Of a stretch of DNA of 64,000 nt, positions 26,254-35,592 are shown piece after piece (position 1 is the stretch's first letter; each line of letters begins with the position of its first letter). The position numbers and the translations under genes are program-made. The stretch comes from JAMWDF01 sp964645405 (lineage in GTDB: Bacteria > Ratteibacteria > UBA8468 > B48-G9 > DSTR01): NCBI GenBank assembly GCA_964645405.1, contig CAZYCA010000016.1, forward strand, positions 1-64,000. Direction: 5' to 3'. The notes beneath the pieces were generated by a model. That model was not told where the DNA came from. It saw only the letters and a program-made list of their open reading frames with translations, and ran no database searches.

Positions 26254-27633
26254 ATGGCTGTGGAATGGAAAAGAGTAGGTCGGGGTGCTAATTCTGGAGC
26301 AATGATTTTGCTTTTTATAGTGGTTATACTTCTGATAAACCTCATCGCTGGCAAACATTACAAAAGGTTTGATTTAACCCAGAATAAAAAGTACACCCTT
26401 TCCGAGCAGAGCCGTAAGATTGCTGCCAGTCTTACCGGGCCGCTGAAAATCTATGGTTTCTTCCGGGACCCTTCCCAGGAAAAGAAAAAAGCCACTGACT
26501 TATTAGAGCAGTACAGAGCAGCCTCCCGTAATGTTTCCTATCGTTTTGTGGACCCTGACAGAGAACCCGGTATTGCCAGAAAGTATGAGGTGCGTTCCTA
26601 TGGTACCTTGGTACTGGAATACGGGGATAGTTATGAAAAGGTATACAACACAGAAGAGAAAGATTTAACTGCGGCTATCTTGAAACTGACCAGAAAAAAA
26701 GGGAAAAAGATATGTTTCACCAGAGGTCATGGAGAAAAAAGTCTGGATGGCTACGAGGCTGACGGTCTGGAAACACTGAAGCATGCCCTCGAACAGGAGC
26801 AGTACCAGACCCAGGAAATTATTCTTTTACGAGAAGGTATCCCTGAAGGATGTAGCCTGCTGGTGATTGCCGGTCCGCAGGTGGACCTGGTAGAAGGTGA
26901 AGTTGGTGAGCTGGAAAGGTATCTCCGCTGTGGTGGCCGTGTACTTATTCTTATGGATCCCAACCGTTTGCCCAATTTGACTGGTTTAATCAGCAGGTAT
27001 GGTATCAAGGTGGGCAATGATGTGGTAGTGGATTTACAGAGCAGACGTTTCTTAGGAGATGCTCTCAGTCCTCTGATTCTTGATTATCCACATCACGAAA
27101 TTACTAAAGATTTAAGTGTGGCTTCTATTTTCTCCCTGTGTCGTTCAGTAGAACCAGAAACTTCTCCACCTTCAGGTATTACCGTCCAATCCCTGGCAAA
27201 GACCAGTGCTGCTTCCTGGGCAGAGACTGACCAGGCAGCCTTAAAAGGAGGAACCGTCAGTTTCAATGAGAAACTTGACCGTCGGGGACCTGTATCTGTA
27301 GCCGCAGTTTCTGAGATTACTCTGAGTGATACTGCGGTGAGCAGTTCAGAAGAAAATCCCAAGGCAAGACTTGTTGTCTTTGGTGATGCGGACTTTGTCA
27401 CCAATCGCATGGTTAAACTTCAGGGTAACCTGGATTTAATCCTGAATACTATTGCCTGGCTTTCTGAAGAAAATGTTCTGGTCTCTATCAGGAGCAAGGA
27501 ACAGGCCAGTCAACCGTTGAGTTTGACTGCCAGGCAGGGGAAGGTGGCTTTCTTTCTTCCAGTGGTAGTTATTCCCTGTCTCATACTTTTTACCGGAGTT
27601 TTTGTTTTCAGCAGACGGAGATGGTTACATTGA
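26254..27633 (+). CDS. GldG-family ABC-associated membrane protein
   Basis: A 459-residue protein with an N-terminal transmembrane helix (AMILLFIVVILLINLIAGKH), a large extracytoplasmic region of the ABC_transp_aux/GldG type (FDLTQNKKYTLSEQSRKI, KKICFTRGHGEKS, GGRVLILMDPN), and a C-terminal helix before RRRWLH. The family accompanies GldA/GldF-type transporters and probably acts outside the membrane as a receptor or gating subunit. GGGGTTGAAA precedes the ATG. The gene is third in a four-gene operon. Confidence 0.85.
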   Translation: MAVEWKRVGRGANSGAMILLFIVVILLINLIAGKHYKRFDLTQNKKYTLSEQSRKIAASLTGPLKIYGFFRDPSQEKKKATDLLEQYRAASRNVSYRFVDPDREPGIARKYEVRSYGTLVLEYGDSYEKVYNTEEKDLTAAILKLTRKKGKKICFTRGHGEKSLDGYEADGLETLKHALEQEQYQTQEIILLREGIPEGCSLLVIAGPQVDLVEGEVGELERYLRCGGRVLILMDPNRLPNLTGLISRYGIKVGNDVVVDLQSRRFLGDALSPLILDYPHHEITKDLSVASIFSLCRSVEPETSPPSGITVQSLAKTSAASWAETDQAALKGGTVSFNEKLDRRGPVSVAAVSEITLSDTAVSSSEENPKARLVVFGDADFVTNRMVKLQGNLDLILNTIAWLSEENVLVSIRSKEQASQPLSLTARQGKVAFFLPVVVIPCLILFTGVFVFSRRRWLH

Positions 27634-27707
27634 TTCTGTTGTGGTGGTCAAAACTGGTGCAAGTCAGTATCCTTTCCTTTCCAGCGAAGTAAACATCGGA
27701 GTAGCAG

Positions 27708-29117
27708 ATGAAAAGATACCTGAAGACCTTAATTTTACTGGTTGTAACTGCGGGTCTTTTTTCCTGGTACTATTTCTATGAGGTAAAAGGTGCCAGTAAA
27801 AGACGTGAAAAGGAAACGGAGAAGAAAAAGATTTTCCCTTTTACCAGGGAAGAAATTACTCTTCTGGAGTTTTCAGGAAGTGAGACCACGATTACCTGTA
27901 TCCGGGAGGGTAAAACCTGGAAGATGACCAGCCCCAGGCAACTGGAGGCTGATGGAGAAGAAATTGGTAAAATCCTGGATGGTTTATTAGGTCTGGAAGA
28001 AAGCCGCAGTCTTGGTGTCGTGAATGACCTGTCTGAGTTCGGTTTCCTGCCGGAGAAAACAGTGACTCTGGGTACGGAAAAAGAAAAGAAAACAATCAGG
28101 TTTGGAGGTGAGAATCCAACCGGTGACAGCTGGTATATTTTGAAGAATCAAAATGAAGTAATTCTTGTTTCCAGAGGTAGTCGGGAAGATATCCTTTCCC
28201 GGAGTGTTGATTCTCTGAGAGAAAAAAGAATCTTAGCCCTGGATACTTCTGATATTGTTTCCCTGCAGGTGACCCGAGCTCGTTGTCCGGTAAGTTTCGT
28301 GAAAAAAGAAAGCACCTGGTTTTTAGAAAAACCGGTTCACGATGAGGCAGACCGCTGGGCAGTAGAGGATTTTCTCAGGGAAATCAGTACCTCTAAGGTG
28401 AAGGAATTTATGGAAGATACCAGAACCAGGGGAAACTACGGTTTTCAGGAACCGGTTTTGGTGGTGAAGGCGAAAGCTTCAGGAGGTGGTCTTTTTACCC
28501 TGACTGTGGGCAAGAAAAAAGACCCGTCGACCAGATACGCTCAGTCTTCTACCCATGCGGAAATTTTTACTGTGGAAGAAACTCTTTTAACGAAACTATC
28601 AGAAACCCTGGATGATTTGAGACAGAAATCTATTTTCACTCTGGACAGTTATAATGTTAAGGAGATCAGGCTAAAAAAAGGTTCTGAGGAATTACTTCTG
28701 ACAAAAATAAAGAGCGGGGACAGGGAATTATGGCAGGCAGGTTCTCTCCGGAAAAGTCAACTGAAACAGGAAAAAGTAACAGACTATCTCTACGATTTAA
28801 CCGGATTGAAAATCCAGAAATTCTTTGATGCGTCTTCAGAGTGGCTGGTAGCACATCATCTGAAAACTCCTGAGATAATTGTGAAACTTACTGATAAGGA
28901 TGGGAAATCCCAGGAAGTTTTCTTTGGAGAAAAAGCAGAAGAATCATGGTATGGTTATCTCCCTGGCCGTCAGGTAGGTTTCAGCGTAAGTGCTGGTGAC
29001 TACGAAAAGGTTAATAAAACCATAAAAGATTTCTTACCTGAGCCAGAGAAGAAAACAGAGGAAAAAAAGCAGAAAAACGCAGGTATTTTCAGAAATCTCT
29101 TCCGGAAGAAGCGCTAA
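27708..29117 (+). CDS. DUF4340 domain protein
   Basis: A 469-residue protein with one N-terminal transmembrane helix (TLILLVVTAGLFSWYYFYEV) and a repetitive extracytoplasmic beta-rich region. Features typical of DUF4340 are FTREEITLLEFSGSETTITC, the repeated LEKPVHDEADRWAVEDFL pattern and FSVSAGDYEKVNKTI near the end. Such proteins regularly follow GldG-like genes, so it is probably a fourth subunit of this exporter. The C-terminal tail is rich in Lys and Arg. Its last 29 bases overlap the 3' end of the convergent racemase gene. GGAG lies 5 bases before the start. Confidence 0.85.
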   Translation: MKRYLKTLILLVVTAGLFSWYYFYEVKGASKRREKETEKKKIFPFTREEITLLEFSGSETTITCIREGKTWKMTSPRQLEADGEEIGKILDGLLGLEESRSLGVVNDLSEFGFLPEKTVTLGTEKEKKTIRFGGENPTGDSWYILKNQNEVILVSRGSREDILSRSVDSLREKRILALDTSDIVSLQVTRARCPVSFVKKESTWFLEKPVHDEADRWAVEDFLREISTSKVKEFMEDTRTRGNYGFQEPVLVVKAKASGGGLFTLTVGKKKDPSTRYAQSSTHAEIFTVEETLLTKLSETLDDLRQKSIFTLDSYNVKEIRLKKGSEELLLTKIKSGDRELWQAGSLRKSQLKQEKVTDYLYDLTGLKIQKFFDASSEWLVAHHLKTPEIIVKLTDKDGKSQEVFFGEKAEESWYGYLPGRQVGFSVSAGDYEKVNKTIKDFLPEPEKKTEEKKQKNAGIFRNLFRKKR

Positions 29118-29829
29118 ATCCACCCAGCGCAAGTTTTACTGTAGCTTCAGCTAAGACTTCCAGAGAATCCACCAGGATACCCTGTATATCGGATTTCTTC
29201 AGAACCAGCGGTATTTCAGTACAGCCAGCAACAAGGAGATAAACATCTTTCCGTTTAAGCAACCGGTTAGCAACTTCCCTGATTGTTTTTCTTGCCAGAC
29301 GTAATTTTTCCCCGGATTTGATCTGGTAGATAGCCTCCATCATTTTTTTCTGCTGAACTTTCTCTGGAACAACAACCTCAATCCCGGCAGCAGTTAGAGC
29401 CTTCTGATAAAGACAACTCTGGATTGTCCCTGTGGTAGCTAAAAGGCCAATTCTCTTAATTTCCGGGAAATTCTTCCTTATAGTGCGGCTGACTTCTTCT
29501 ACCAGGTTGAGTACTGGGATTTTAAGATGTTTCTGAACCTGCTTCAGGAAGTAACAGACGGTATTGCAGGGAATGACAATAAAATCAACCCCCATTTTTT
29601 CCAGCCTCTGGCAGGAAGCAATTAATTCTGACAATGGACTTTTGCCCTTTCCAAGAATAGCTTGAGTTCTGTCAGGTATGGCGGGATTGTGATCGATGAT
29701 TAAATGAAGATGCTCCTGATCACACTTAGCCGGAGTCAAGCTGATAAGTTTCTTCAGAAATTCTACTGTGGCAGCCGGTCCCAACCCTCCAACAACTCCT
29801 ACGGTTTTTCTTTCTGTTTTTTTCACCAC
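29089..29829 (-). CDS. aspartate/glutamate racemase family protein
   Basis: A 246-residue protein of the Asp/Glu racemase superfamily. VGVVGGLGPAATVEFL opens the first Rossmann-like half. The two catalytic cysteines are present: Cys88 in IPCNTVCYF and Cys203 in AGCTEIPL. Such enzymes interconvert L- and D-aspartate or glutamate without a cofactor; D-amino acids feed cell-wall synthesis or signalling. Two GTG codons stand in a row at the start and neither has a ribosome site. A TAAAAT box at 29833-29838 would start transcription near the second GTG, so leaderless translation is possible. Confidence 0.85.
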   Translation of the reverse strand: MVKKTERKTVGVVGGLGPAATVEFLKKLISLTPAKCDQEHLHLIIDHNPAIPDRTQAILGKGKSPLSELIASCQRLEKMGVDFIVIPCNTVCYFLKQVQKHLKIPVLNLVEEVSRTIRKNFPEIKRIGLLATTGTIQSCLYQKALTAAGIEVVVPEKVQQKKMMEAIYQIKSGEKLRLARKTIREVANRLLKRKDVYLLVAGCTEIPLVLKKSDIQGILVDSLEVLAEATVKLALGGFSASSGRDF

Positions 29830-29863
29830 TTTATTTTAGCACAACCGGTGAGAAAAAAGGAAT

Positions 29864-29892
29864 CTGACCTTTGTTTGTTTTTCTGCTAAAAT
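29864..29892 (+). promoter_or_regulatory. candidate promoter of the P-type ATPase gene
   Basis: CTGACC (29864-29869) and TAAAAT (29887-29892) are 17 bases apart. Transcription would begin near 29899, giving a leader of about 15 bases that holds an AAGGGA ribosome site before the GTG start. It stands back to back with the racemase start region. Confidence 0.5.
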
Positions 29893-29913
29893 AAGGGGAG
29901 AAAAAAGGGAAAA

Positions 29914-32724
29914 GTGAAAGACCAGACTACCCATGCGCTTTCCGTAGAAGAAGTCCTTCGTATCTTAGAAACTCACCTGGAGAAAGGGTTGACCTCACAA
30001 GAGGCGGAAAAGCGCCTGAAACGTTACGGGTTTAATGAACTCAGGGAAAAACCTCACCCCACTTTTTTCCAGCGTGTAAAACTGCAGTTTAACAACTTTT
30101 TGATAAGACTTCTGGTAGTGGCAGCAGTTGTTTCTTTATGTCTCGGGGAGTTTGTTGATGCCGGAGCTATCATTGCTATCGTCGTCATCAACTCTCTGAT
30201 AGGTGTTATCCAGGAGATGAAGGCAGACCGGGCAATAACAGCTCTGAAAAAGATGGCAGCTCCCAGCGCCAGGGTCATCCGGGATGGACAGGAAAAAATT
30301 ATCCCGGGCCGGGAACTGGTTCCCGGAGACCTGGTTATCCTGGAAGCAGGTAACTATGTCCCGGCAGATGTAAGACTGGTAGAAAGTGTAAATCTAAAGG
30401 TTGACGAATCAATTCTCACCGGGGAATCTTTACCTGTTAGCAAAGAAGCTGATGTGGTGCTGGACAGGGAAATTCCTTTAGGAGACCGTCATAATTCTGC
30501 TTTTATGGGGACTGTGGTGACCTACGGAAGAGGACGGGCTCTGGTGGTTGCCACCGGACAGCATACCCAGATAGGTCTGATTGCGCAGATGCTTCAGTCC
30601 ACAGAAGAAGAGCAAACTCCTCTCCAGAAAAGACTTGACCATTTAGGTCGCCTGCTGGGTAAGCTAACCATTATTATTTGTGTGGTTATTTTTGTTCTGG
30701 GACTGATGAGACAGACAAGTATCCCGCTCATCTTTCAGCAGACCATGCTTTCTTATCTTAAAGTTTACCAGCAGGAAATCATCCTTCTTTTTATGACCGC
30801 TGTCAGTTTAGCCATTGCTGCTGTCCCGGAGGGTCTTCCGGCAGTGGTGACTATCTGCCTGGCTCTGGGTATGCAGGCGATGGCAAAAAGAAAAGCCCTG
30901 GTGCGCAGGCTCCCTGCTGTAGAAACCCTGGGTTGCACCACGGTTATCTGTGCAGATAAAACCGGTACTCTCACAGAAAACCAGATGACAGTAGTCTCAG
31001 GCCAGGCAGGAAGCAGGCTTTTCTCTGTCAGCGGCCAGGGGTATCAACCGGAGGGAAAATTCTATTCTGACAGCCAGGTTTTCTCTTCTGAGGAAGTGGC
31101 AGAACTTAAACTTCTTCTGATAGCAGCAGTAGCCTGCAGTGATGCCAGGTTAGAACCAAGCGGTGAGGAAAAAGGAAAAAAGATTTACCGCATCATCGGT
31201 GACCCCACAGAAGCAGCCTTAGTTGTCTGTGGAGCCAAAGGTGGATTGTGGCCATCTTTTGTCAACCAGGCCTTTCCCCGTGTGGGAGAGATTCCTTTTG
31301 ATTCAGAAAGAAAAAGGATGACCACGGTTCATCTGCTTACTGAAGAAGGAAGAAAGATTTTGCCAGAAGGGATTGGTGGCTGTGCTGGCTACATCGTTTT
31401 CGTTAAGGGAGCGCCGGAGAAACTTCTTTCTCTGTGTCAGTGGTCCTATAGCCACTCTGGTGTACAGGTTCTCACAGATGAAGAAAGGAAAGAACTCTTA
31501 AAAACTAACCGGAGAATGGCCAAGCAGGCATTGAGAATCCTGGGTTTTGCCTGCCGCACGTTAAAAGAAAAACCAGAGGAGATAAAAGATGTTTCTCTGG
31601 AAAAAGACCTCATCTTCCTTGGACTTTTAGGCATGAGGGACCCGGCAAGAGCCGAAGTGGCACGGGCTATCCAGGAAGCCAGGACTGCCGGTATCAGAAC
31701 CGTGATGGTGACCGGTGATTACCAGGAGACTGCCAGGGCGATTGCTGAAGTTATTGGTTTGAAAAGGCCTGATGGTCTGGTGGTGGAAGGTAACCAGTTA
31801 TCCTCACTTACCGTAGAAAGTTTAACCGAAATAGTGGACCGGGTTGATGTTTTTGCCCGGGTTTCTCCCCAGCAGAAAACCATGATTGTGGAATCTCTGA
31901 AGAAAAAGGGAGAAGTGGTAGCGGTGACCGGGGATGGTATTAATGATGCTCCGGCCCTGAAAAAAGCGGACATTGGTATTGCGATGGGCATCACCGGTAC
32001 TGATGTTGCTAAGGAAACAGCAGATTTAATTCTGACTGATGACAATTATGCTACTATTGTGGCGGCTGTGAAAGAAGGGCGTATTATCTATGGTAATATC
32101 CGCAAGTTTGTTTTTTATCTTATCTCCTGCAACATAGGAGAAATTCTTATTATTTTTGTAGCCATGGTTTCTGGGTGGCCCTTACCTTTAAGACCTGTGC
32201 AGTTACTGTGGTTAAACCTGGTAACAGACGGCGCACCTGCCCTGGCACTGGGTATGGAAAAGGGTGAGCCTGACATTATGAAAAAGAAACCCCGGCCTGT
32301 AAGCGAACCAGTCATTACCCGGAGAATGATGATGATGATGTTTTTCCAGGCAGTGGTGATGGCTATTTCCATGCTAACTGTTTTCTCCTGGAGCTGGCAA
32401 ACTTACAGAGAGTTACCCAGAGCCCAGACAGTCATTTTTGCCACATTGGTTCTTTCCGAACTTTTCCGGGCATACCCGGCCAGGTCAGAGTATTTACCCT
32501 TGTGGCGGATAGGATTCTGGACCAATCGCTGGCTGCAGTACAGTGTCGGGCTTTCGCTGGTCCTTTTATTTGCTGTTCTGGAAATTCCTTTCTTGCAACC
32601 AGTTTTTGGTACTGTTCCTCTTACTGTAGTAGACTGGCAACTCATTCTCCCTTTTTCCCTTCTACCTGCCCTGGCAGCTGAGCTGGTTAAGTTTTGGAGC
32701 AGAAAAATGTATAGTAGCAAATAA
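29914..32724 (+). CDS. P-type cation ATPase, Ca2+-transporting (type II) family
   Basis: A 936-residue membrane ATPase. The order of domains is standard: cation-ATPase N-terminus (VEEVLRILETHLEKGLTSQE), actuator with ILTGESLPVSKE, ion-site helix with AAVPEGLPAVVTI, phosphorylation site ADKTGTLTENQM with Asp348, nucleotide domain with VFVKGAPEKLL, hinge VTGDGINDAPALKKADIGIA, and C-terminal helices with WLNLVTDGAPALALGME. The PEGLP site and the NLVTDG motif in the C-terminal helices point to Ca2+-type rather than heavy-metal transport. It would export Ca2+ (or a similar cation) from the cytoplasm, which fits a genome rich in Ca2+-binding dockerins but proves no link. Translation starts at GTG. 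Confidence 0.92.
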   Translation: MKDQTTHALSVEEVLRILETHLEKGLTSQEAEKRLKRYGFNELREKPHPTFFQRVKLQFNNFLIRLLVVAAVVSLCLGEFVDAGAIIAIVVINSLIGVIQEMKADRAITALKKMAAPSARVIRDGQEKIIPGRELVPGDLVILEAGNYVPADVRLVESVNLKVDESILTGESLPVSKEADVVLDREIPLGDRHNSAFMGTVVTYGRGRALVVATGQHTQIGLIAQMLQSTEEEQTPLQKRLDHLGRLLGKLTIIICVVIFVLGLMRQTSIPLIFQQTMLSYLKVYQQEIILLFMTAVSLAIAAVPEGLPAVVTICLALGMQAMAKRKALVRRLPAVETLGCTTVICADKTGTLTENQMTVVSGQAGSRLFSVSGQGYQPEGKFYSDSQVFSSEEVAELKLLLIAAVACSDARLEPSGEEKGKKIYRIIGDPTEAALVVCGAKGGLWPSFVNQAFPRVGEIPFDSERKRMTTVHLLTEEGRKILPEGIGGCAGYIVFVKGAPEKLLSLCQWSYSHSGVQVLTDEERKELLKTNRRMAKQALRILGFACRTLKEKPEEIKDVSLEKDLIFLGLLGMRDPARAEVARAIQEARTAGIRTVMVTGDYQETARAIAEVIGLKRPDGLVVEGNQLSSLTVESLTEIVDRVDVFARVSPQQKTMIVESLKKKGEVVAVTGDGINDAPALKKADIGIAMGITGTDVAKETADLILTDDNYATIVAAVKEGRIIYGNIRKFVFYLISCNIGEILIIFVAMVSGWPLPLRPVQLLWLNLVTDGAPALALGMEKGEPDIMKKKPRPVSEPVITRRMMMMMFFQAVVMAISMLTVFSWSWQTYRELPRAQTVIFATLVLSELFRAYPARSEYLPLWRIGFWTNRWLQYSVGLSLVLLFAVLEIPFLQPVFGTVPLTVVDWQLILPFSLLPALAAELVKFWSRKMYSSK

Positions 32725-32745
32725 AGACTGTGGGACAAAGTCTTT
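32723..32745 (+). terminator. weak candidate hairpin after the P-type ATPase gene
   Basis: AAAGACT (32723-32729) and AGTCTTT (32739-32745) can form a 7-bp stem with a 9-base loop directly over the stop codon. The stem is AT-rich and the T tract only partial, so function as a terminator is doubtful. Confidence 0.25.
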
Positions 32746-32825
32746 TGACTGTCTGGTTTTTCTCAGAATTGATGTTCTGTGTATGCCTGTTCTAATCTTC
32801 TTCATCTTACTGCTTTTCTTTCCCC

Positions 32826-32903
32826 TTTCAAAATCTCCCCCAGCCGCTCTTTACCAGAGAGGGAGTTGTTCCTTTTTATTTTTCTCCCTTTACGAAAGGG
32901 AGA
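32826..32903 (-). repeat. intergenic palindromic repeat, copy A
   Basis: On the minus strand this element has a perfect 9-bp hairpin, TCTCCCTTT-CGT-AAAGGGAGA (32883-32903), followed about 43 bases later by GGGGAGATTTTGAAA (32826-32840). Copy B at 35550-35592 has the same two blocks on the other strand. The rest of the 338-base gap (32725-33062) has no gene; an A7/T9 palindrome lies near 32964-32981. Confidence 0.6.
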
Positions 32904-33062
32904 TGCAAGACGGATTTAAACAGCCACCACCTGTAAGAAGGAGAAAATTGTAGAAAACAGGGAGAAAAAAACTTTTTTTTTCAGACAAGGCAGCAACAGT
33001 GCTGACTTATAGCAGGTTCAATTAGAATCTATTTTTAGCCGTCAGTGATAAGGAGAAAAAAG

Positions 33063-34391
33063 TCAGCCGCCTGCGCCATTTTTTTCCAGAGAAAAAAGTC
33101 CCTGATTGATGATAGAGACACAGGCATCAACTGCTTCCGGGTCAAACTTGTAGCCCCGGTTAGCAGTAATTTCCTTAAGTGTTTCCTCCGGTCTCTGGGC
33201 TTCCCGGTAAGGCCTTCTGGAACTCATAGCTTCCACCACATCAGCCACAGCCAGAATCCTGGCTTCTAAAACTATCTGTGGACCTTTTAATCCTCTGGGG
33301 TAGCCTGTGCCATCCAGCCTTTCATGGTGCTGGGCAACAATCTCCGCAATAGGCCAGGGAAAATGAATCTCACTGAGAATCCTCTGGCTGACCACAGGAT
33401 GAGTTCTCACCAGCGTTAGTTCCTGGGTGGTTAGTTCTGATTTTTTCACCAGGACAGATAAAGGGATACCAATTTTGCCCACATCATGCACCAGACCGGC
33501 ATAATATACTGGTTGCACTTTTTCTTCGGTGAAACCCATTTTCTCGGCGATAAGGCAGGCTAATTCAGTTACCCGCAGCTGGTGGTTGGCAGTGTAATAA
33601 TCACGCGCACTGAGAGTTTTATTCAAGGCATAAATAATATCCTTAATCAGCTGTTTCTGAGAGATAGTTTTTTCTATCAACTGCTGATGTTCCTGGTAAG
33701 CAGTGGTAATATCTAAAAATGTACCGCAGATAATCTCCCCTTCCAGTAGGGCGAAAAGAGAGATTCTGATTACTTTCCCGTCTTTTCTCACCAGTTCAGC
33801 CTGAAAATCTTCCACTTGTCCCTTCTGTCTTAAGATTTCCAGCAGTTTTTTCCTTTCTTCAGGGTTGTGGTAAAGACTTGGTACCGTACGCTGGAGTAAT
33901 TCTTCCCGGGAAGAAAAACCCAGAATCCGCAAAAAAGCATCATTGGCAAAAAGTATCTGACCATTTATATGTGTCTTGTAGACGGCGACAGGTGTCTTTT
34001 CTACAACCTGGCGGTAGAAAAGATTTGATTGCTGAAGAAGTAAATTTCCTTCAACTGAACTTTCCAGGTTGATAACCAGACCTCGCAAAGTAAAAACATT
34101 CTCTTTTTCAAAAGGGGAAACATCTACCAGAACTTTCAGATTAGACCCATCTTTTCTCCTTGCAAGATAGTAATTCGGTTGTGTTAATTCCCCGGCAAGC
34201 GCTTTTTTAATACTCTCGTAAGCCAGTTTCTGGTGTTTCTCTGCGACAATGTCAAAGATGGTTAAACCCTGTTTTAAATCTTCCCGGGTGTACCCGAACA
34301 TCTCCAGGGCTGATAAATTAGCCCAGAGGAATCTTCCTTTTTCATCAATCTCAAAAAAGCCGGTTCTGAGCAGAAGCGATTCTCTGTCCAT
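33063..34391 (-). CDS. PAS-PAS-HD-GYP protein (c-di-GMP phosphodiesterase-like)
   Basis: A 442-residue cytoplasmic regulator. Two PAS domains come first (about 5-115, GFFEIDEKGRFLWANLSALE; about 120-235, GQILFANDAFLRILGFSSRE). The HD-GYP domain follows (about 240-430), with HDVGKIGIP as the HD metal site and HHERLDGTGYPRGL as the GYP motif. HD-GYP enzymes hydrolyse cyclic di-GMP and so favour motile over sessile states. The PAS domains suggest control by a redox, ligand or light signal, but no cofactor residue is obvious. The gene lies 11 bases downstream of a second HD-GYP gene on the same strand. Both sit between inverted copies of an intergenic repeat. Confidence 0.9.
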   Translation of the reverse strand: MDRESLLLRTGFFEIDEKGRFLWANLSALEMFGYTREDLKQGLTIFDIVAEKHQKLAYESIKKALAGELTQPNYYLARRKDGSNLKVLVDVSPFEKENVFTLRGLVINLESSVEGNLLLQQSNLFYRQVVEKTPVAVYKTHINGQILFANDAFLRILGFSSREELLQRTVPSLYHNPEERKKLLEILRQKGQVEDFQAELVRKDGKVIRISLFALLEGEIICGTFLDITTAYQEHQQLIEKTISQKQLIKDIIYALNKTLSARDYYTANHQLRVTELACLIAEKMGFTEEKVQPVYYAGLVHDVGKIGIPLSVLVKKSELTTQELTLVRTHPVVSQRILSEIHFPWPIAEIVAQHHERLDGTGYPRGLKGPQIVLEARILAVADVVEAMSSRRPYREAQRPEETLKEITANRGYKFDPEAVDACVSIINQGLFSLEKNGAGG

Positions 34392-34402
34392 AGATTTTTC
34401 CC

Positions 34403-35452
34403 TTAGTAGTGGCCCTCAAAAACTTCTAAACAGGCTTCCACTACCTTAGGATCAAACAGTTTCCCTTTGTTTCTGGAGATTTCTTCTAATGCCCCTTTCA
34501 GTCCCAAAGATGGTCTGTGTGGTCTGGTGCTTGCCATTGCCTGAACCACGTCAGCAACTGCCAGGATTCTGGCTTCCATAAGAATCTGCTCCCCTGCCAG
34601 ACCGAGCGGATAACCAGAACCGTCCATCCTTTCATGATGTTGCAGCACAATCTCCTGTATGGGCCAGGGGAAAGAAATTCCTTTCAGCATATTATAACCT
34701 TCCCGGCTATGAGTTTCTACCAGCTTCTTTTCCGCATCAGTCAGGGTAGTGGTCTTGGACAAAATCTCCTCCGGGATAGCCAGTTTGCCGATGTCGTGAA
34801 CCATACCAGCCCAGTAAACGCCTTCTTCTGGAAACTTCATTTTTCTGGCTATAGAACGGGCAATGCCTGCGACCAGTCTCTGGTGCTGACCAATAGATGG
34901 GTCATGCATTTCCGCTGCCCTGGATAAAAGTTCCATAATACCCTGGAGGATGATATTCTGGTTTCTTGCGTGATTGTCTGCTACCTGTTTTTCTTCTTTT
35001 TCTTTAAGTGCGGTTTTAATGAAATTGCCAACTTGCGGCAGGTAAAAAGGTGTGATGATTTCAGAAATGCCCTGATGGAGAACATCAGATACCTGCCTGG
35101 CAAGGAATGATTCAGCATTTAACAGGACAGGCAGATAGGGATTCTGCTGGATAAGTTTTAAAATAGCAGGGTTTAAATTTTTTTCCTCATGATTCCAGGA
35201 GACAAGCACCAAATCTGGCTGGTAATTTCTGACTATTTCCTCCAGATTAGAAAACCAGCTGGCATTATAAATCTGGACTGAGAAACTGGTTTGCTGTAAG
35301 GATTTCTCCAGCTGTTCATTAGCTTGCCCCTTGCTGCTCAGTACAAGAACTCGAAGTTTTTTCAAACCGTACCTTTTCTTTAGCTCATATACCAAAACAA
35401 GTACTGTTTCTCCTGAATGGCTGTTTGCATAGTTCAGAAGTGTACGCTTCAT
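34403..35452 (-). CDS. degenerate receiver plus HD-GYP domain protein
   Basis: A 349-residue regulator. Residues about 33-150 have the alternating pattern of a response-regulator receiver (LRVLVLSSKGQ ... PDLVLVSWNHEEKN). Ser85 occupies the place of the phospho-accepting Asp, and the acidic pair after the first strand is replaced by Ser-Ser, so it cannot be phosphorylated in the usual way. The HD-GYP domain (about 165-345) looks intact, with HDIGKLAIP and HHERMDGSGYPLGL. It probably degrades c-di-GMP under a signal other than phosphorylation. AAAAGG lies before the ATG. Its HD-GYP domain closely resembles that of the downstream gene, so the two probably arose by duplication. Confidence 0.88.
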   Translation of the reverse strand: MKRTLLNYANSHSGETVLVLVYELKKRYGLKKLRVLVLSSKGQANEQLEKSLQQTSFSVQIYNASWFSNLEEIVRNYQPDLVLVSWNHEEKNLNPAILKLIQQNPYLPVLLNAESFLARQVSDVLHQGISEIITPFYLPQVGNFIKTALKEKEEKQVADNHARNQNIILQGIMELLSRAAEMHDPSIGQHQRLVAGIARSIARKMKFPEEGVYWAGMVHDIGKLAIPEEILSKTTTLTDAEKKLVETHSREGYNMLKGISFPWPIQEIVLQHHERMDGSGYPLGLAGEQILMEARILAVADVVQAMASTRPHRPSLGLKGALEEISRNKGKLFDPKVVEACLEVFEGHY

Positions 35453-35549
35453 TTTACCTTTTCATTATATTTATCGTCAATTTCAGGCGATTTGTTTAAA
35501 AGTTTACCTGCCCTGTCGCTGAAAAATGTGATGTATAATCTGCTTTACT

Positions 35550-35592
35550 CCCCTGTTTCGTAAAAAGGGGCAAGGGGAGATTTTGAAATCTC
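35550..35592 (+). repeat. intergenic palindromic repeat, copy B
   Basis: CCCCTGTTT-CGT-AAAAAGGGG (35550-35570) forms a 9-bp stem with one mismatch and the same CGT loop as copy A. It is followed after 3 bases by GGGGAGATTTTGAAA (35574-35588), whose GAGATTT-TG-AAATCTC part (35577-35592) is a near-perfect palindrome. The rest of the gap (35453-35749) shows no gene. A TATAAT at 35534-35539 has no gene downstream to serve. Confidence 0.6.

Noticed and set aside
24527..29117. The GldA/F/G-like operon as proof of gliding motility
   Set aside because: The same transporter module is widespread in non-gliding bacteria, and no other gliding gene is in the window.
32883..32903. The perfect CTCCC/GGGAG hairpin as a rho-independent terminator
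   Set aside because: No T tract follows on either strand, and a related hairpin occurs in a second gap, so it is treated as a repeat.
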